Origin: Microbacterium sufflavum
Lineage (GTDB): Bacteria > Actinomycetota > Actinomycetes > Actinomycetales > Microbacteriaceae
DNA: 64,000 nucleotides
NCBI RefSeq assembly: GCF_023101165.1
Contig: NZ_CP078076.1
Span: 3,162,001-3,226,000, forward strand
Direction: 5' to 3'
This document shows positions 16,160-25,986 of this stretch, piece by piece; the first letter of the stretch is position 1, and every line of letters begins with the position of its first letter. The notes below the pieces were generated by a model. The model was not told the DNA's origin and did not search any database. It worked only from the letters and a program-made list of their open reading frames with translations. The translations under genes and the position numbers were made by a program.

Positions 16160-17419
16160 GTGACGGACCCCGGCGCCCCGAGCGCCGCACCCGCCGGCCC
16201 CCCGGGAGGCGCGGGCCATCGGCTTCCGCCGCGGTTCGCGAGCGCGCCCTCCGCTCCCCTGCTCACCCCGCTCACCCGCCGCCGCCGACGCCGGCCACGG
16301 GGCCCCGTCGTCGCCGGCGTGATCGGCGCGGTCGCCGTGGTCGCGGCCCTCGCGATCACCCAGGTGTCGGCAGCGCTCGGCTTCGATGACGCGTCGGCGC
16401 GCGTCGAGACAGCCGCGCGCGCCGTGGACGCTCAGCGTTCGGAGGTCGATCACCGGTACGCCGCTCTGCTGGAGTCCACGGACGCCGGTCACGTGATCCT
16501 CGACACCGGCAGTCCGACTCTGCCGGTGCCGGAGGAATCCTGGTCGGCCCTCACCGCCGCGGTCGCGGACGGCGAGGGGATCGGAGCGGCCGTGGAGGAC
16601 GCCGTGGCGGCCGATCGACCGCCCGCACGCGACAAACCGGCCTGGTTCTGGGAGCTCTTCGGCACCACCGCCCAGTTGGAGGACGACGAGCGGGCGCTCG
16701 TTGAGCTCGACGCGAACCTCGAGCGAGCGTCGGCGGACGCCTCGCGCGGACGGGACGCCGTGGCCGAGAGCGGACTGGCCGTGCTCGCGACGGCAGGGCA
16801 GGCGGCGACCGCGTTCGAGGCGGCGCACGTGTCGGCTCGCAACGATGCCGTGATCGCCCTGCGCGACGCCGCGGCCGACGTCGCCGCCGTGACGACCATC
16901 GACGACACCGCGGTCGCGGCCTACGTCGCGCTGCAGGATGCGGCGGCCCAGGTCGTCGCCACCGAGGCGGCGGAGTTGAGCGAGAAGGACGGCCCCCTCC
17001 GCGGCGCACGCCTCGAGATCGAGGCGTTCGCCCGGTCGCTGGCCCCCGGAGTGCTCCTGGAGTTCGACTGGGCCGCGACCGTCAACGGCGCGGGCGCCAA
17101 CGGCGCGGGCGCCAACGGCAGCATGGGCGGCTACACCACGTGGTGGTGGGACGAGCCGGGTCGCGCCGTCATCCAACTGTCGGACTCGGTCGCCCAGCAG
17201 TGGCCCGCCGATCGGAGCAAGGCGCTCGTCGCGCACGAGGTGGGACATGCCATCAGCGTCAAGTGCCAGGGCATGTACGACTCCTCCACGCAGGACAGCA
17301 TCGAGAAGTGGGCGACGGCCTGGGCGATCAGCATGGGCTTCACCGACGACGCGAACGGCGTCTGGGCCTACGGCTACCCACCGCAGAACTACATCGACGC
17401 GGCCGCCGGCTGCCGCTGA
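16160..17419 (+). CDS. Membrane-anchored metallopeptidase-like protein
   Basis: About 419 residues. A proline-rich, arginine-rich cytoplasmic N-terminus is followed by one transmembrane segment (about 49-75), a long alanine-rich helical region (80-310), and a C-terminal domain with a zinc-peptidase-like VAHEVGHAIS (about 357-366). A short glycine/asparagine linker, NGAGANGAGANGS, comes from a 15-bp duplication. The start is uncertain. GTG 16160 lacks its own Shine-Dalgarno, but GGAAGG (16135-16140) precedes an ATG at 16149 that opens a four-codon frame ending on the GTG. No family recognised beyond HExxH; a third ligand was not identified. Confidence 0.65.
   Translation: MTDPGAPSAAPAGPPGGAGHRLPPRFASAPSAPLLTPLTRRRRRRPRGPVVAGVIGAVAVVAALAITQVSAALGFDDASARVETAARAVDAQRSEVDHRYAALLESTDAGHVILDTGSPTLPVPEESWSALTAAVADGEGIGAAVEDAVAADRPPARDKPAWFWELFGTTAQLEDDERALVELDANLERASADASRGRDAVAESGLAVLATAGQAATAFEAAHVSARNDAVIALRDAAADVAAVTTIDDTAVAAYVALQDAAAQVVATEAAELSEKDGPLRGARLEIEAFARSLAPGVLLEFDWAATVNGAGANGAGANGSMGGYTTWWWDEPGRAVIQLSDSVAQQWPADRSKALVAHEVGHAISVKCQGMYDSSTQDSIEKWATAWAISMGFTDDANGVWAYGYPPQNYIDAAAGCR
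17084..17113 (+). repeat. 15-bp tandem duplication inside the metallopeptidase-like gene
   Basis: AACGGCGCGGGCGCC occurs twice back to back (17084-17098, 17099-17113), and a third partial unit, AACGGC, follows. It encodes NGAGA units just before the predicted catalytic domain. Confidence 0.85.
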
Positions 17420-17427
17420 CGGAAACA

Positions 17428-17460
17428 GAGAACCGCCGCGGATGATCCGTGGCGGTTCTC
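17428..17460. terminator. Bidirectional terminator between convergent genes
   Basis: GAGAACCGCC (17428-17437) pairs with GGCGGTTCTC (17451-17460). The inner CGGA/TCCG extends the stem. It serves the metallopeptidase-like gene from the left and rbpA from the right. Confidence 0.75.
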
Positions 17461-17495
17461 AGTTCGACTCGGCGTCTGTCCGACTCAGCGGGAGG

Positions 17496-17849
17496 TCACT
17501 GCCCCCGGCGCTCGCGCAGCTGCGTCAGCGCGTCTTCGAGGAGCTGTACGGCCTCCTCGTCGGTGCGACGCTCCTTCACATACGCGAGGTGCGTCTTGTA
17601 GGGCTCCGTCTTGGCGACGGCGGGAGGGTTCTCCTTGTCGCGCCCCGCGGGAAGGCCCGACTGCGGGTGGTCGATGATCTCGGGGATCTCCTCCTCGGGC
17701 AGACCGGCCGCGAAGTAGCGGACCGTCTCATTGCCGAGGCCGTCCCAGTACGTGACAGCGATGCGGTCGGCGTGGTAGCCGTGGTCCTGCTCGCCCATCG
17801 GGCCGGAGCCCACCCGGGTACCGCGGATCGCGTTTCCACCGGTAGCCAT
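17496..17849 (-). CDS. rbpA: RNA polymerase-binding protein RbpA
   Basis: 117 residues, the actinobacteria-specific RNA polymerase accessory factor that binds core enzyme and the principal sigma factor and aids open-complex formation. The recognisable N-terminal GGNAIRGTRVGSGPMGE is followed by the beta-barrel core (VTYWDGLGNETVRYFA) and a basic/acidic C-terminal helix (RTDEEAVQLLEDALTQLRER). The ATG shares one base with the secG stop (TGATG), so it is co-translated with secG, which is an unexpected partner in function. Confidence 0.95.
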   Translation of the reverse strand: MATGGNAIRGTRVGSGPMGEQDHGYHADRIAVTYWDGLGNETVRYFAAGLPEEEIPEIIDHPQSGLPAGRDKENPPAVAKTEPYKTHLAYVKERRTDEEAVQLLEDALTQLRERRGQ

Positions 17850-18097
17850 CAGATCACCTCGAACTTCGTGATGAGGCCCAGCGCGACGATGGCGACGAAC
17901 CACGTGAGCGCCAGGACGACGGTGAAGCGGTTGAGGTTCCGCTCCGCGAGACCGGAGGAACCCACCGCGGTGGTCATGCCTCCGCCGAACATGTCGGACA
18001 GGCCGCCACCGCGACCCTTGTGCAGGAGGATGAGGAGAGTCAGCAGCACGCTGGTGATACCCAGCACGACCTGCAGGACGAACTCGAGAATTGCCAC
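17849..18097 (-). CDS. secG: Preprotein translocase subunit SecG
   Basis: 82 residues with two transmembrane segments (about 5-25 and 57-77) and the conserved loop KGRGGGLSDMFGG between them. A small accessory subunit of the SecYEG channel. Lies downstream of the glycolytic tpiA, in the gene order common to Gram-positive bacteria. TATACT (18143-18148, minus strand) is a good -10 box, so secG-rbpA probably has its own promoter. Confidence 0.95.
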   Translation of the reverse strand: MAILEFVLQVVLGITSVLLTLLILLHKGRGGGLSDMFGGGMTTAVGSSGLAERNLNRFTVVLALTWFVAIVALGLITKFEVI

Positions 18098-18142
18098 GAG
18101 AAAGAGCCTTTCGCTGGGGCCGGAGCGCCCCCGTAACGGTCA

Positions 18143-18148
18143 AGTATA
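18143..18148 (-). promoter_or_regulatory. Candidate secG-rbpA -10 box
   Basis: TATACT on the minus strand, 45 nt upstream of the secG ATG and just past the hairpin that follows tpiA. Confidence 0.5.
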
Positions 18149-18155
18149 CGGTGCA

Positions 18156-18173
18156 GCGGGGCCGCAGCCCCGC
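18156..18173 (-). terminator. Hairpin after tpiA
   Basis: GCGGGGC (18156-18162), CGCA loop, GCCCCGC (18167-18173), directly downstream of the tpiA stop. No U-tract. Confidence 0.6.
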
Positions 18174-18178
18174 CGCAC

Positions 18179-18970
18179 TCACACGCCGACGTGCTTCTCG
18201 AAACGGATGATCGCGGCGAACTCGTCGACGACGAGGCTCGCCCCGCCGACCAGGGCGCCGTCCACATCGGGCTCCCGCATGAAGCTGGCGATGTTCGCCG
18301 CCTTCACCGATCCGCCGTAAAGGATGCGCGTACGCGCCGCCGCCTCGTCGCCCAGGACCTTCGCGATCACCCCGCGCAGCGCGGCGCACACGTCCTGCGC
18401 CTGCTGCGGGGTCGCGGCCTGACCGGAACCGATCGCCCACACGGGCTCGTACGCGACGACGATGTCCGCCGACGGCGAGACGCCCTGCAGCGCCGCCTCC
18501 AGCTGACCGGCCGGAACCGCGCTCGCCCCGAACTTCTCCAGGTCCTCCGCGGTCTCGCCCACGCAGATCACCGGCACCAGGCCGTGCTTCAGCGAGGCCT
18601 TCACCTTGGCGGCGACGACCTCGTCGGTCTCGTCGTGGTACTCGCGACGCTCGGAGTGACCGATGATGACGTAGGTCGCGTCGAGCTTCGACAGGAACGC
18701 GCCGGAGATCTCGCCGGTGTACGCGCCCGAGTCGTGCGCCGACACATCCTGCGCACCGAAGGCGAACGGGATCTTGTCGGCGTCGATCAGCGTCTGCACG
18801 CTACGGATGTCGGTGAAGGGCGGGAACACCGCGACCTCCACCGAGCCGTCCTCGTGCTTCGCATCCTTCAACGTCCAGTGCAGCTTCTGCACGAACGCGA
18901 CCGCCTGCAGGTGGTCGAGGTTCATCTTCCAGTTGCCCGCGATCAGCGGGGTACGGGAGCTCACGCCCAT
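18179..18970 (-). CDS. tpiA: Triosephosphate isomerase
   Basis: 263 residues. It interconverts dihydroxyacetone phosphate and glyceraldehyde 3-phosphate. IAGNWKMN (catalytic lysine) is near residue 10, the catalytic histidine in IIGHSERR near 100, and the catalytic glutamate in VAYEPVWAIGSG near 175. The phosphate-binding YGGSVKAANI is near 222. The start lies 10 nt inside pgk, so translation is coupled. Confidence 0.98.
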   Translation of the reverse strand: MGVSSRTPLIAGNWKMNLDHLQAVAFVQKLHWTLKDAKHEDGSVEVAVFPPFTDIRSVQTLIDADKIPFAFGAQDVSAHDSGAYTGEISGAFLSKLDATYVIIGHSERREYHDETDEVVAAKVKASLKHGLVPVICVGETAEDLEKFGASAVPAGQLEAALQGVSPSADIVVAYEPVWAIGSGQAATPQQAQDVCAALRGVIAKVLGDEAAARTRILYGGSVKAANIASFMREPDVDGALVGGASLVVDEFAAIIRFEKHVGV

Positions 18971-20175
18971 CCGAGGACCTCCAGCCCAGGTAGTTTCTTG
19001 CCCTCGAGGAACTCGAGGCTCGCTCCGCCTCCGGTCGAGATGTGACCGAAGCGGTCGTCGGCGAAGCCGAGCTGGCGCACGGCAGCCGCCGAGTCGCCGC
19101 CGCCGACCACGCTGAGGCCGTCGACCTCGGTCAACGCCTGCGCCACGGCCTTGGTGCCCGCCGCGAAAGCCGGGAACTCGAACACGCCCATCGGCCCGTT
19201 CCAGAACACGGTCTTGGATCCGCGGATCACCTCGGCGAAACGGGCCGCCGTCTCCGGACCGATGTCCAGGCCGATGCCCGACGCTCCGAACGCGGTCTCC
19301 TCGATCGCGTCCGCGGCCGCCACCTCGTGCGCCGCGTCTGCCGAGAAGGACGCCGCCACGACCACATCGGTCGGGAGCACCAGTTCGACGCCGCGCTCCT
19401 GCGCCTCCGCGATGTAGCCGCGCACCGTGTCGAGCTGATCCTCCTCGAGAAGGCTCGACGCCACCGGGTGGCCCTGCGCCTTGAGGAAGGTGAACAGCAT
19501 GCCGCCGCCGACCAGGATGCGGTCGACACGCGGCAGCAGGTGCGAGATCACGCCGAGCTTGTCGCTCACCTTGGAGCCGCCGAGCACGACCGCGTACGGC
19601 CGCTCCGGGTTCTCGGTGAGGCGGTCGAGCACGTCGAGCTCAGCCGCGATCAGCAGGCCCGCCGCCGAGGGCAGACGCTTCGCGAGCTCGTACACGCTCG
19701 CCTGCTTGCGGTGCACCACGCCGAAGCCGTCCGAGACCAGCACGTCTCCCAGCTCGGCGAGCTGACCGGCGAACGCCTCGCGCTCCGCCTCGTCCTTCGA
19801 CGTCTCCCCCGGGTTGAACCGGAGGTTCTCGATCACCACGACCCCGCCGTCCTCCAGGGAGGCGACCGCGTCCTTCGCGGATTCCCCGACAGTGTCGCGC
19901 GCGAACGCGACGGGAGCGCCGAGGAGCTCGGACAGACGCTGAGCCACGGGCTCCAGGCTGTACTGCGGGTCGGGGGCACCGTCGGGGCGGCCGAGGTGCG
20001 AGCAGACGATCACGCGGGCACCCGCGTTGATCAGCGTGTTCAGGGTCGGCAACGAGGCCCGAACGCGGCCATCGTCCGTGATGACCCCGTCCCGCAGGGG
20101 GACATTGAGATCACAACGGACGATGACGCGCTTGCCCTCGAGCGACCCCAGGGAGTCCAGGGTGCGCAGAGTCAT
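18961..20175 (-). CDS. pgk: Phosphoglycerate kinase
   Basis: 404 residues. It makes ATP from 1,3-bisphosphoglycerate. Seen are VIVRCDLNVPL near residue 17, HLGRPDG near 60, the hinge KVSDKLGVI near 203, and the ATP-binding GGGDSAAAV near 370. Middle gene of gap-pgk-tpiA. TAAGCT (20183-20188, minus strand) ends 7 nt before its ATG and begins with the gap stop codon, so pgk-tpiA may also have an internal leaderless promoter. Confidence 0.98.
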   Translation of the reverse strand: MTLRTLDSLGSLEGKRVIVRCDLNVPLRDGVITDDGRVRASLPTLNTLINAGARVIVCSHLGRPDGAPDPQYSLEPVAQRLSELLGAPVAFARDTVGESAKDAVASLEDGGVVVIENLRFNPGETSKDEAEREAFAGQLAELGDVLVSDGFGVVHRKQASVYELAKRLPSAAGLLIAAELDVLDRLTENPERPYAVVLGGSKVSDKLGVISHLLPRVDRILVGGGMLFTFLKAQGHPVASSLLEEDQLDTVRGYIAEAQERGVELVLPTDVVVAASFSADAAHEVAAADAIEETAFGASGIGLDIGPETAARFAEVIRGSKTVFWNGPMGVFEFPAFAAGTKAVAQALTEVDGLSVVGGGDSAAAVRQLGFADDRFGHISTGGGASLEFLEGKKLPGLEVLGWA

Positions 20176-20185
20176 GTGTCTGAGC

Positions 20186-21196
<1,011 letters not shown>

Positions 21197-21240
21197 TCAG
21201 GTCTCCCTGTTTCTCATGCGCCGGAGACCGCTGTCGAAGC

Positions 21241-21278
21241 GGGCGCCATGCGCGGGTTTTTTGGCTGAGATGGCGCCC
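21241..21278 (-). terminator. Inverted repeat between sodA and gap
   Basis: GGGCGCCAT (21241-21249) and ATGGCGCCC (21270-21278), 9 bp perfect, enclose a 20-nt loop containing a T6 run on the plus strand. It is placed as a sodA terminator. The long loop makes it less certain than the others. Confidence 0.45.
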
Positions 21279-21312
21279 CGACGAGCCGTGGGCCCGCCGG
21301 GACGCGACCCGG

Positions 21313-21939
21313 TTACGACAGTACCAGCAGGCCGTTCGTCTGCTTGCGGGCGACCTCGAGGCGCTGGGCGACGTTCTCCCAGTTCGCGATGTTCCATGCG
21401 GCCTTGACGTAGTCGGCCTTCACGTTCAGGTAGTCGAGGTAGAACGCGTGCTCCCACATGTCGAGCTGGAACAGCGGGATCGTGCCCTGCGCCGTGTTCG
21501 ACTGCTGGTCGAACAGCTGCTGGATGATCAGGCGCGAACCGATCGAGTCCCAGCTGAGGACGGCCCAGCCGGACCCCTGGATGCCGGTCGCGGCAGCCGT
21601 GAAGTGCGCCTGGAACTTCTCGAACGAGCCGAAGTACTCGTCGATGGCGGCCTTCAGCTCGCCCTCCGGCTGACCGCCGCCGTTGGGCGACAGGTTGGTC
21701 CAGAAGATCGAGTGGTTGACGTGACCGCCGAGGTTGAACGCGAGGTCCTTCTCGAGCTTGTTCACGTTCGCCAGGTTGCCGCTCTCGCGGGCCTCGGCCA
21801 GCTGCTCGAGCGCGGTGTTCGCGCCGGCGACGTAGGTCGCGTGGTGCTTGTCGTGATGCAGCTCCATGATCTTGCCGCTGATGTGCGGCTCGAGGGCTGC
21901 GAAGTCGTACGGGAGGTCGGGGAGGGTGTAGGTCGCCAT
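21313..21939 (-). CDS. sodA: Superoxide dismutase (Fe/Mn family)
   Basis: 208 residues. Metal ligands are recognisable: His in [15 protein letters not shown] near 27, His in [11 protein letters not shown] near 75, and Asp and His in [13 protein letters not shown] near 160-165. Other family markers are [10 protein letters not shown] and [12 protein letters not shown]. The pattern fits the Mn/Fe family, and metal preference cannot be fixed from sequence alone. Start at MATYTLPDL. Likely -10 TAGGAT at 22025-22030 (minus strand). No secretion signal. Confidence 0.96.
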   Translation of the reverse strand: MATYTLPDLPYDFAALEPHISGKIMELHHDKHHATYVAGANTALEQLAEARESGNLANVNKLEKDLAFNLGGHVNHSIFWTNLSPNGGGQPEGELKAAIDEYFGSFEKFQAHFTAAATGIQGSGWAVLSWDSIGSRLIIQQLFDQQSNTAQGTIPLFQLDMWEHAFYLDYLNVKADYVKAAWNIANWENVAQRLEVARKQTNGLLVLS

Positions 21940-22074
21940 ATCGCTTTCATCCAATCCGCGCCGCGCCCGCGGCGCTTGCCGATCCTCCGCGCCACCGATG
22001 TGCGGCGTGGAGCGGACGTCTCTCATCCTAGTGAGGACAACACCGGGTCGGACCGGATCCTTCCTCCCGTTGAC

Positions 22075-22111
22075 GACGGCCCGCCACCCCGGGTAGGGGC
22101 GACGGGCCGTC
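22075..22111 (-). terminator. Terminator after whiA
   Basis: GACGGCCCG (22075-22083) pairs with CGGGCCGTC (22103-22111). The stem is 9 bp with a further CCCC/GGGG pairing possible inside. Located just downstream of the whiA stop. Confidence 0.65.
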
Positions 22112-22129
22112 GGAGCAGAGGCGGGTGGA

Positions 22130-23107
22130 TCAGACGTCGAGCCCGGCGGGGACAGCGGCCTCCGTGCCGGGGATGCCCTCCTGCTGGGCGCGCTTGTCTG
22201 CCATGGCGAGAAGACGACGGATGCGACCGGCGACCGCGTCCTTGGTGAGGGGCGGGTCGGCGTGGTGGCCGAGCTCGTCGAGGCTGGCGTCCCGGTGCGC
22301 GAGGCGCAGCTCGCCGGCGACCCGCAGGTGATCGGGAACCTCGTCGGCGAGGATCTCCAGCGCGCGCTCCACACGGGCGCACGCGGCCACCGCCGCCTGC
22401 GCGGAACGCCGCAGGTTCGCGTCGTCGAAGTTGACCAGGCGGTTCACGCCCGCGCGCACCTCGCGACGCTGACGCAGCTCCTCCCACGCCAGCGCGGTAC
22501 GGTGAGCGCCCATCTCGCTGAGGATCGTACGGATCGCCTCGCCCTCGCGCACCACGACGCGGGGCATGCCGCGGACCTCGCGCGCCTTCGCGGCGACGCC
22601 CAGACGGTGTGCGGCGCCCACGAGCGCCATCGCCGCCTCGGACGACGGGCAGGCGACCTCGAGCATCGCCGAACGGCCGGGCTCACTGAGCGATCCGGCG
22701 GCCAGGAAGGCCCCACGCCACAGACCGGCGATCTCGGCGCGCGAACCCGTGGTGAGACGGTTCGGCAGGCCGCGGACCGGACGGCGACGCGGGTCGAGCA
22801 GGCCGGTCTGGCGGGCGAGGGTCTCCCCCTGCGCGATCACGCGCACGGCCCAGCGGGCGCCGTCGTTCGCGGTGCTCGACTGCACCTGCGCGATCTCCGG
22901 GCGCACGCCGTAGATCTCGGCGAGATCCCTGGCGACGCGGCGGGCGAGGGTCTCTGCGTCGACCTCGGCCTCCACGGCCACACGGCCCGCGATGGAGTGC
23001 AGTCCACCGGCGAATCGGAGGATGGCTGTCACCTCCGCCACGCGCACCGTCGGGGGTGCATTGCGGATGCTGACGAGCTCAGCCTTGACGTCGGTGGTTA
23101 GTGCCAC
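22130..23107 (-). CDS. whiA: Sporulation/cell-division regulator WhiA
   Basis: 325 residues. An N-terminal LAGLIDADG homing-endonuclease-like fold without nuclease activity (about 15-210, with [11 protein letters not shown] and [14 protein letters not shown]) is followed by a C-terminal helix-turn-helix (LREL-type, [20 protein letters not shown] near 275-295). Known in actinobacteria as a DNA-binding regulator of division and, in streptomycetes, sporulation. The GTG start follows GGAGTGTC. Downstream of rapZ, the usual order. Confidence 0.96.
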   Translation of the reverse strand: MALTTDVKAELVSIRNAPPTVRVAEVTAILRFAGGLHSIAGRVAVEAEVDAETLARRVARDLAEIYGVRPEIAQVQSSTANDGARWAVRVIAQGETLARQTGLLDPRRRPVRGLPNRLTTGSRAEIAGLWRGAFLAAGSLSEPGRSAMLEVACPSSEAAMALVGAAHRLGVAAKAREVRGMPRVVVREGEAIRTILSEMGAHRTALAWEELRQRREVRAGVNRLVNFDDANLRRSAQAAVAACARVERALEILADEVPDHLRVAGELRLAHRDASLDELGHHADPPLTKDAVAGRIRRLLAMADKRAQQEGIPGTEAAVPAGLDV

Positions 23108-23170
23108 GACACTCCTTCACGTTCACGCGCCGGATCGCGACGCAAACCTCCAGCTTACTCGCCCGGGGGG

Positions 23171-24043
23171 CTATTCCCTGCCGAGGTCGCGGTGCCGCAC
23201 GTTCACGGCGACCCCCGGAATCGCGGCGATCCTGCGGGCCAGCTCCTCGGACATCGCGACCGAGCGGTGCTTGCCGCCCGTGCATCCGATCGCGATCGTC
23301 GAGTGGCTCTTGTTCTCCCGCTGATACCCCTCGAGCACCGGCACGAGCGCCTTCGCATACGAATCGAGGAAGTCGGTCGCACCCTCGCGGGACAGCACGT
23401 ACTCACGAACCGTCTCATCCTGCCCGGTGAGGCCGCGCAGCTCCTCGTTCCAGTACGGATTCGGGAGGAAACGCATGTCGGCGACCAGGTCGACGTCGGT
23501 GGGCAGCCCGTACTTGAAGCCGAAGCTGAGCAGCGTCACCCGATGCCGCGCCTCCCCCTCCTCCGAGAAGATGTCGGAGACCTGCGTCGCGAGCTGGTGG
23601 ATGTTCAGCGCCGAGGTGTCGATCACCAGGTCGGCGGCCTCGCGGATGGGGGCCAGACGCGTCCGCTCCGTGCGGATGCCGTCGAGCAGAGTGCCATCGC
23701 CCTGCAGGGGGTGCGGGCGGCGCACCGACTCGAAGCGACGCACCAGGACGTCGTCGGAGGCGTCGAGGAACAGCACCCGGATCTCGCCGCGCGTGCGCAG
23801 CAGTCGCGCGACACCCGGGAAATCGTCGAAGAGGTTGCGGCCGCGCACGTCGACCACGGCGGCGACCTTGGGCAGCGAATCGCCACCCATGCCGGTCAGG
23901 TCGAGCAGCGGCCGGAGGATCTGCGGAGGCAGGTTGTCGACGACATACCAGCCGAGATCCTCCAGTGCGTTCGCCGCCGTCGTCCGGCCTGCGCCGGACA
24001 TCCCAGTGACGATGAGGAACTCGCCCTTCTCCCCGTCAGTCAT
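23171..24043 (-). CDS. rapZ: RNase adapter protein RapZ (nucleotide-binding)
   Basis: 290 residues, P-loop protein. Walker A is GMSGAGRTTAANAL (residues 14-27), with DNLPPQI near 40 and a C-terminal domain holding GCTGGKHRSV near 255. In E. coli the family guides RNase E to a small RNA controlling amino-sugar synthesis. In actinobacteria its role is less clear, but it is almost always with whiA and uvrC, as here. The Walker A here has R before TT, where many homologues have K (GxxGAGKS). Confidence 0.94.
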   Translation of the reverse strand: MTDGEKGEFLIVTGMSGAGRTTAANALEDLGWYVVDNLPPQILRPLLDLTGMGGDSLPKVAAVVDVRGRNLFDDFPGVARLLRTRGEIRVLFLDASDDVLVRRFESVRRPHPLQGDGTLLDGIRTERTRLAPIREAADLVIDTSALNIHQLATQVSDIFSEEGEARHRVTLLSFGFKYGLPTDVDLVADMRFLPNPYWNEELRGLTGQDETVREYVLSREGATDFLDSYAKALVPVLEGYQRENKSHSTIAIGCTGGKHRSVAMSEELARRIAAIPGVAVNVRHRDLGRE

Positions 24044-24078
24044 CGCTCCCTGCTCCTTCTCCCCCTCGGTCTCCCAGC

Positions 24079-25986
24079 CTAGCGAGTGGACAGGTGCGAA
24101 TGGATGGTCTGAGCGAGCACCGGACCGATCCCCTGTACCTCCTGGATCTGCGACGGGTCGGCGGCGCGGAGGGCCGTGACCGAGCCGAAGTGCTTGAGCA
24201 GCACCTTGATGCGAGAGGCGCCGAGCCCCGGAACCTCGGCGAGCACGCTGCCGATGTCTTTCTTGCGCCTCTTGCGCTGGTGCGTGATCGCGAAGCGGTG
24301 GGCTTCGTCTCGCAGTCGCTGGAGAAGGTAGAGGGCCTCGCTGGTGCGGGGCAGGATCACGGGGAAGTCGTCTCCCGGCAGCCACACCTCTTCGAGACGC
24401 TTGGCGATGCCGCACACGGCGATCTCCGTGTGCCCCGCGTCGTGGAGCGCGCGCGCGGCGGCCTCCACCTGCGGCTTCCCTCCGTCGACGAGGAGCAGCT
24501 GCGGCGGATACGCGAACCGCGGCTTGCGCCGTGCGGTCGCCTCGCCCAGGTCCTCCCCCACGACCTCGTCTGTGGTCGGGTCGAGGACCTCCTGCTCCTC
24601 CTCCGGCCGATCCAGGTGTGCGAGCCTGCGGCGCAGAACCTGGTACATCGAGTCGGTGTCGTCGGTCGTCTCGGCGATGTTGAACGACCGGTACTGGTCC
24701 TTGCGCGGAAGGCCGTCCTCGAACACGACCATCGAGGCGACCACGTTGGTGCCGCCGAGGTGCGAGATGTCGAAGCACTCGATGCGCAGCGGCGCCTCCT
24801 CCATGCCCAGCGCCTCCTGAAGATCGGTCAGCGCCTGGGTGCGCGCCACGTAGTCGCTCGTCCGGCGGGTCTTGTGCCGGATCAGCGCCTGCTGCGCGTT
24901 CAGCGTCGCGGTGCGCATCAGGTCGGCACGCTGACCCCGATGTGCGACCGCGATCTCGACCTTCTTGCCACGGCGTTCGCGCAGCCACTGCTCCAGCTCG
25001 GTCGCGTCGTCGGGGAGCGTCGGGACGAGGATCCGTCGCGGAACGTCCTGCGCGTCGCCGTACGCCTGCTGGAGCACCTGGTCGACGAGCTCGGCGCCCG
25101 TGATGTCGATCTCCTTCTCGATCGTGAGGGCACGGACACCGCGCACGCGGCCGCCGCGGATCACGAAGTGCTGCACGGCGGCGGCGAGCTCGTCTTCCGC
25201 GATGCCGAACAGGTCGGCGTCCTCATCGGCCGGCAGCACCAGGGCGCTCTTGCCGAGCACGGCCTCGATCGCGGCCAGCTTGTCCCGGTACTTCGCGGCG
25301 GCTTCGTAGTCCATCGCGGCGGACGCGGCGAGCATGCGCTTCGTGAGCTCGCGGGTGAAGCGCTCGTCTCCGCCCGCCATGAACGCGATGAAGTCGTCGA
25401 CCATCGCCCGGTGCTCCTCGATGGACACCGTCATCGAGCACGGCCCGCCGCACTTGCCGATCTGCCCGGGGAAGCACGGGCGCCCGGTCTGCATCGCCCT
25501 CTTGTAGCTCGCATCGCTGCAGGTGCGGATCGGGAAGGCCCTGATCATCAGGTCGATGGTCTCGTGCACCGCCCACACCTTGGGATACGGACCGAAGTAC
25601 CGCGCCCCGGGGATCTTCCTGTTCCGGGTGACGATCACGCGGGGCGCCTCATCGGCGAGGGTGACCGCCATGAAGGGGTACGACTTGTCGTCGCGGTAGC
25701 GCACGTTGAACGGCGGATCGTACTCCTTGATCCACATGTACTCGAGCTGCAGCGAGTCGACGTCGGTGGGAACGACCGTCCACTCCACCGACGCAGCGGT
25801 CGTGACCATGCGCCGGGTGCGCTCGTGCAGCGTGCGCAGCGGGGCGAAGTAGTTCGACAGCCGCTGGCGCAGGTTCTTCGCCTTGCCGACGTAGAGCACC
25901 CGTCCGTTGGCGTCGCGGAACCGGTACACGCCGGGGTCGGTCGGGATCTCCCCCGTCCGTGGCTTGTACGGGAGCACGTCGGCCAT
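24079..25986 (-). CDS. uvrC: Excinuclease ABC subunit C
   Basis: 635 residues. An N-terminal GIY-YIG nuclease ([20 protein letters not shown], residues 19-38) makes the 3' incision. A cysteine cluster follows near 155-185 ([19 protein letters not shown]), then the UVR domain (about 215-250), the RNase H-like C-terminal nuclease ([11 protein letters not shown] near 400) and two helix-hairpin-helix motifs at the end ([18 protein letters not shown]). The ATG shares one base with the uvrA stop. Nucleotide excision repair. Confidence 0.97.
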   Translation of the reverse strand: MADVLPYKPRTGEIPTDPGVYRFRDANGRVLYVGKAKNLRQRLSNYFAPLRTLHERTRRMVTTAASVEWTVVPTDVDSLQLEYMWIKEYDPPFNVRYRDDKSYPFMAVTLADEAPRVIVTRNRKIPGARYFGPYPKVWAVHETIDLMIRAFPIRTCSDASYKRAMQTGRPCFPGQIGKCGGPCSMTVSIEEHRAMVDDFIAFMAGGDERFTRELTKRMLAASAAMDYEAAAKYRDKLAAIEAVLGKSALVLPADEDADLFGIAEDELAAAVQHFVIRGGRVRGVRALTIEKEIDITGAELVDQVLQQAYGDAQDVPRRILVPTLPDDATELEQWLRERRGKKVEIAVAHRGQRADLMRTATLNAQQALIRHKTRRTSDYVARTQALTDLQEALGMEEAPLRIECFDISHLGGTNVVASMVVFEDGLPRKDQYRSFNIAETTDDTDSMYQVLRRRLAHLDRPEEEQEVLDPTTDEVVGEDLGEATARRKPRFAYPPQLLLVDGGKPQVEAAARALHDAGHTEIAVCGIAKRLEEVWLPGDDFPVILPRTSEALYLLQRLRDEAHRFAITHQRKRRKKDIGSVLAEVPGLGASRIKVLLKHFGSVTALRAADPSQIQEVQGIGPVLAQTIHSHLSTR

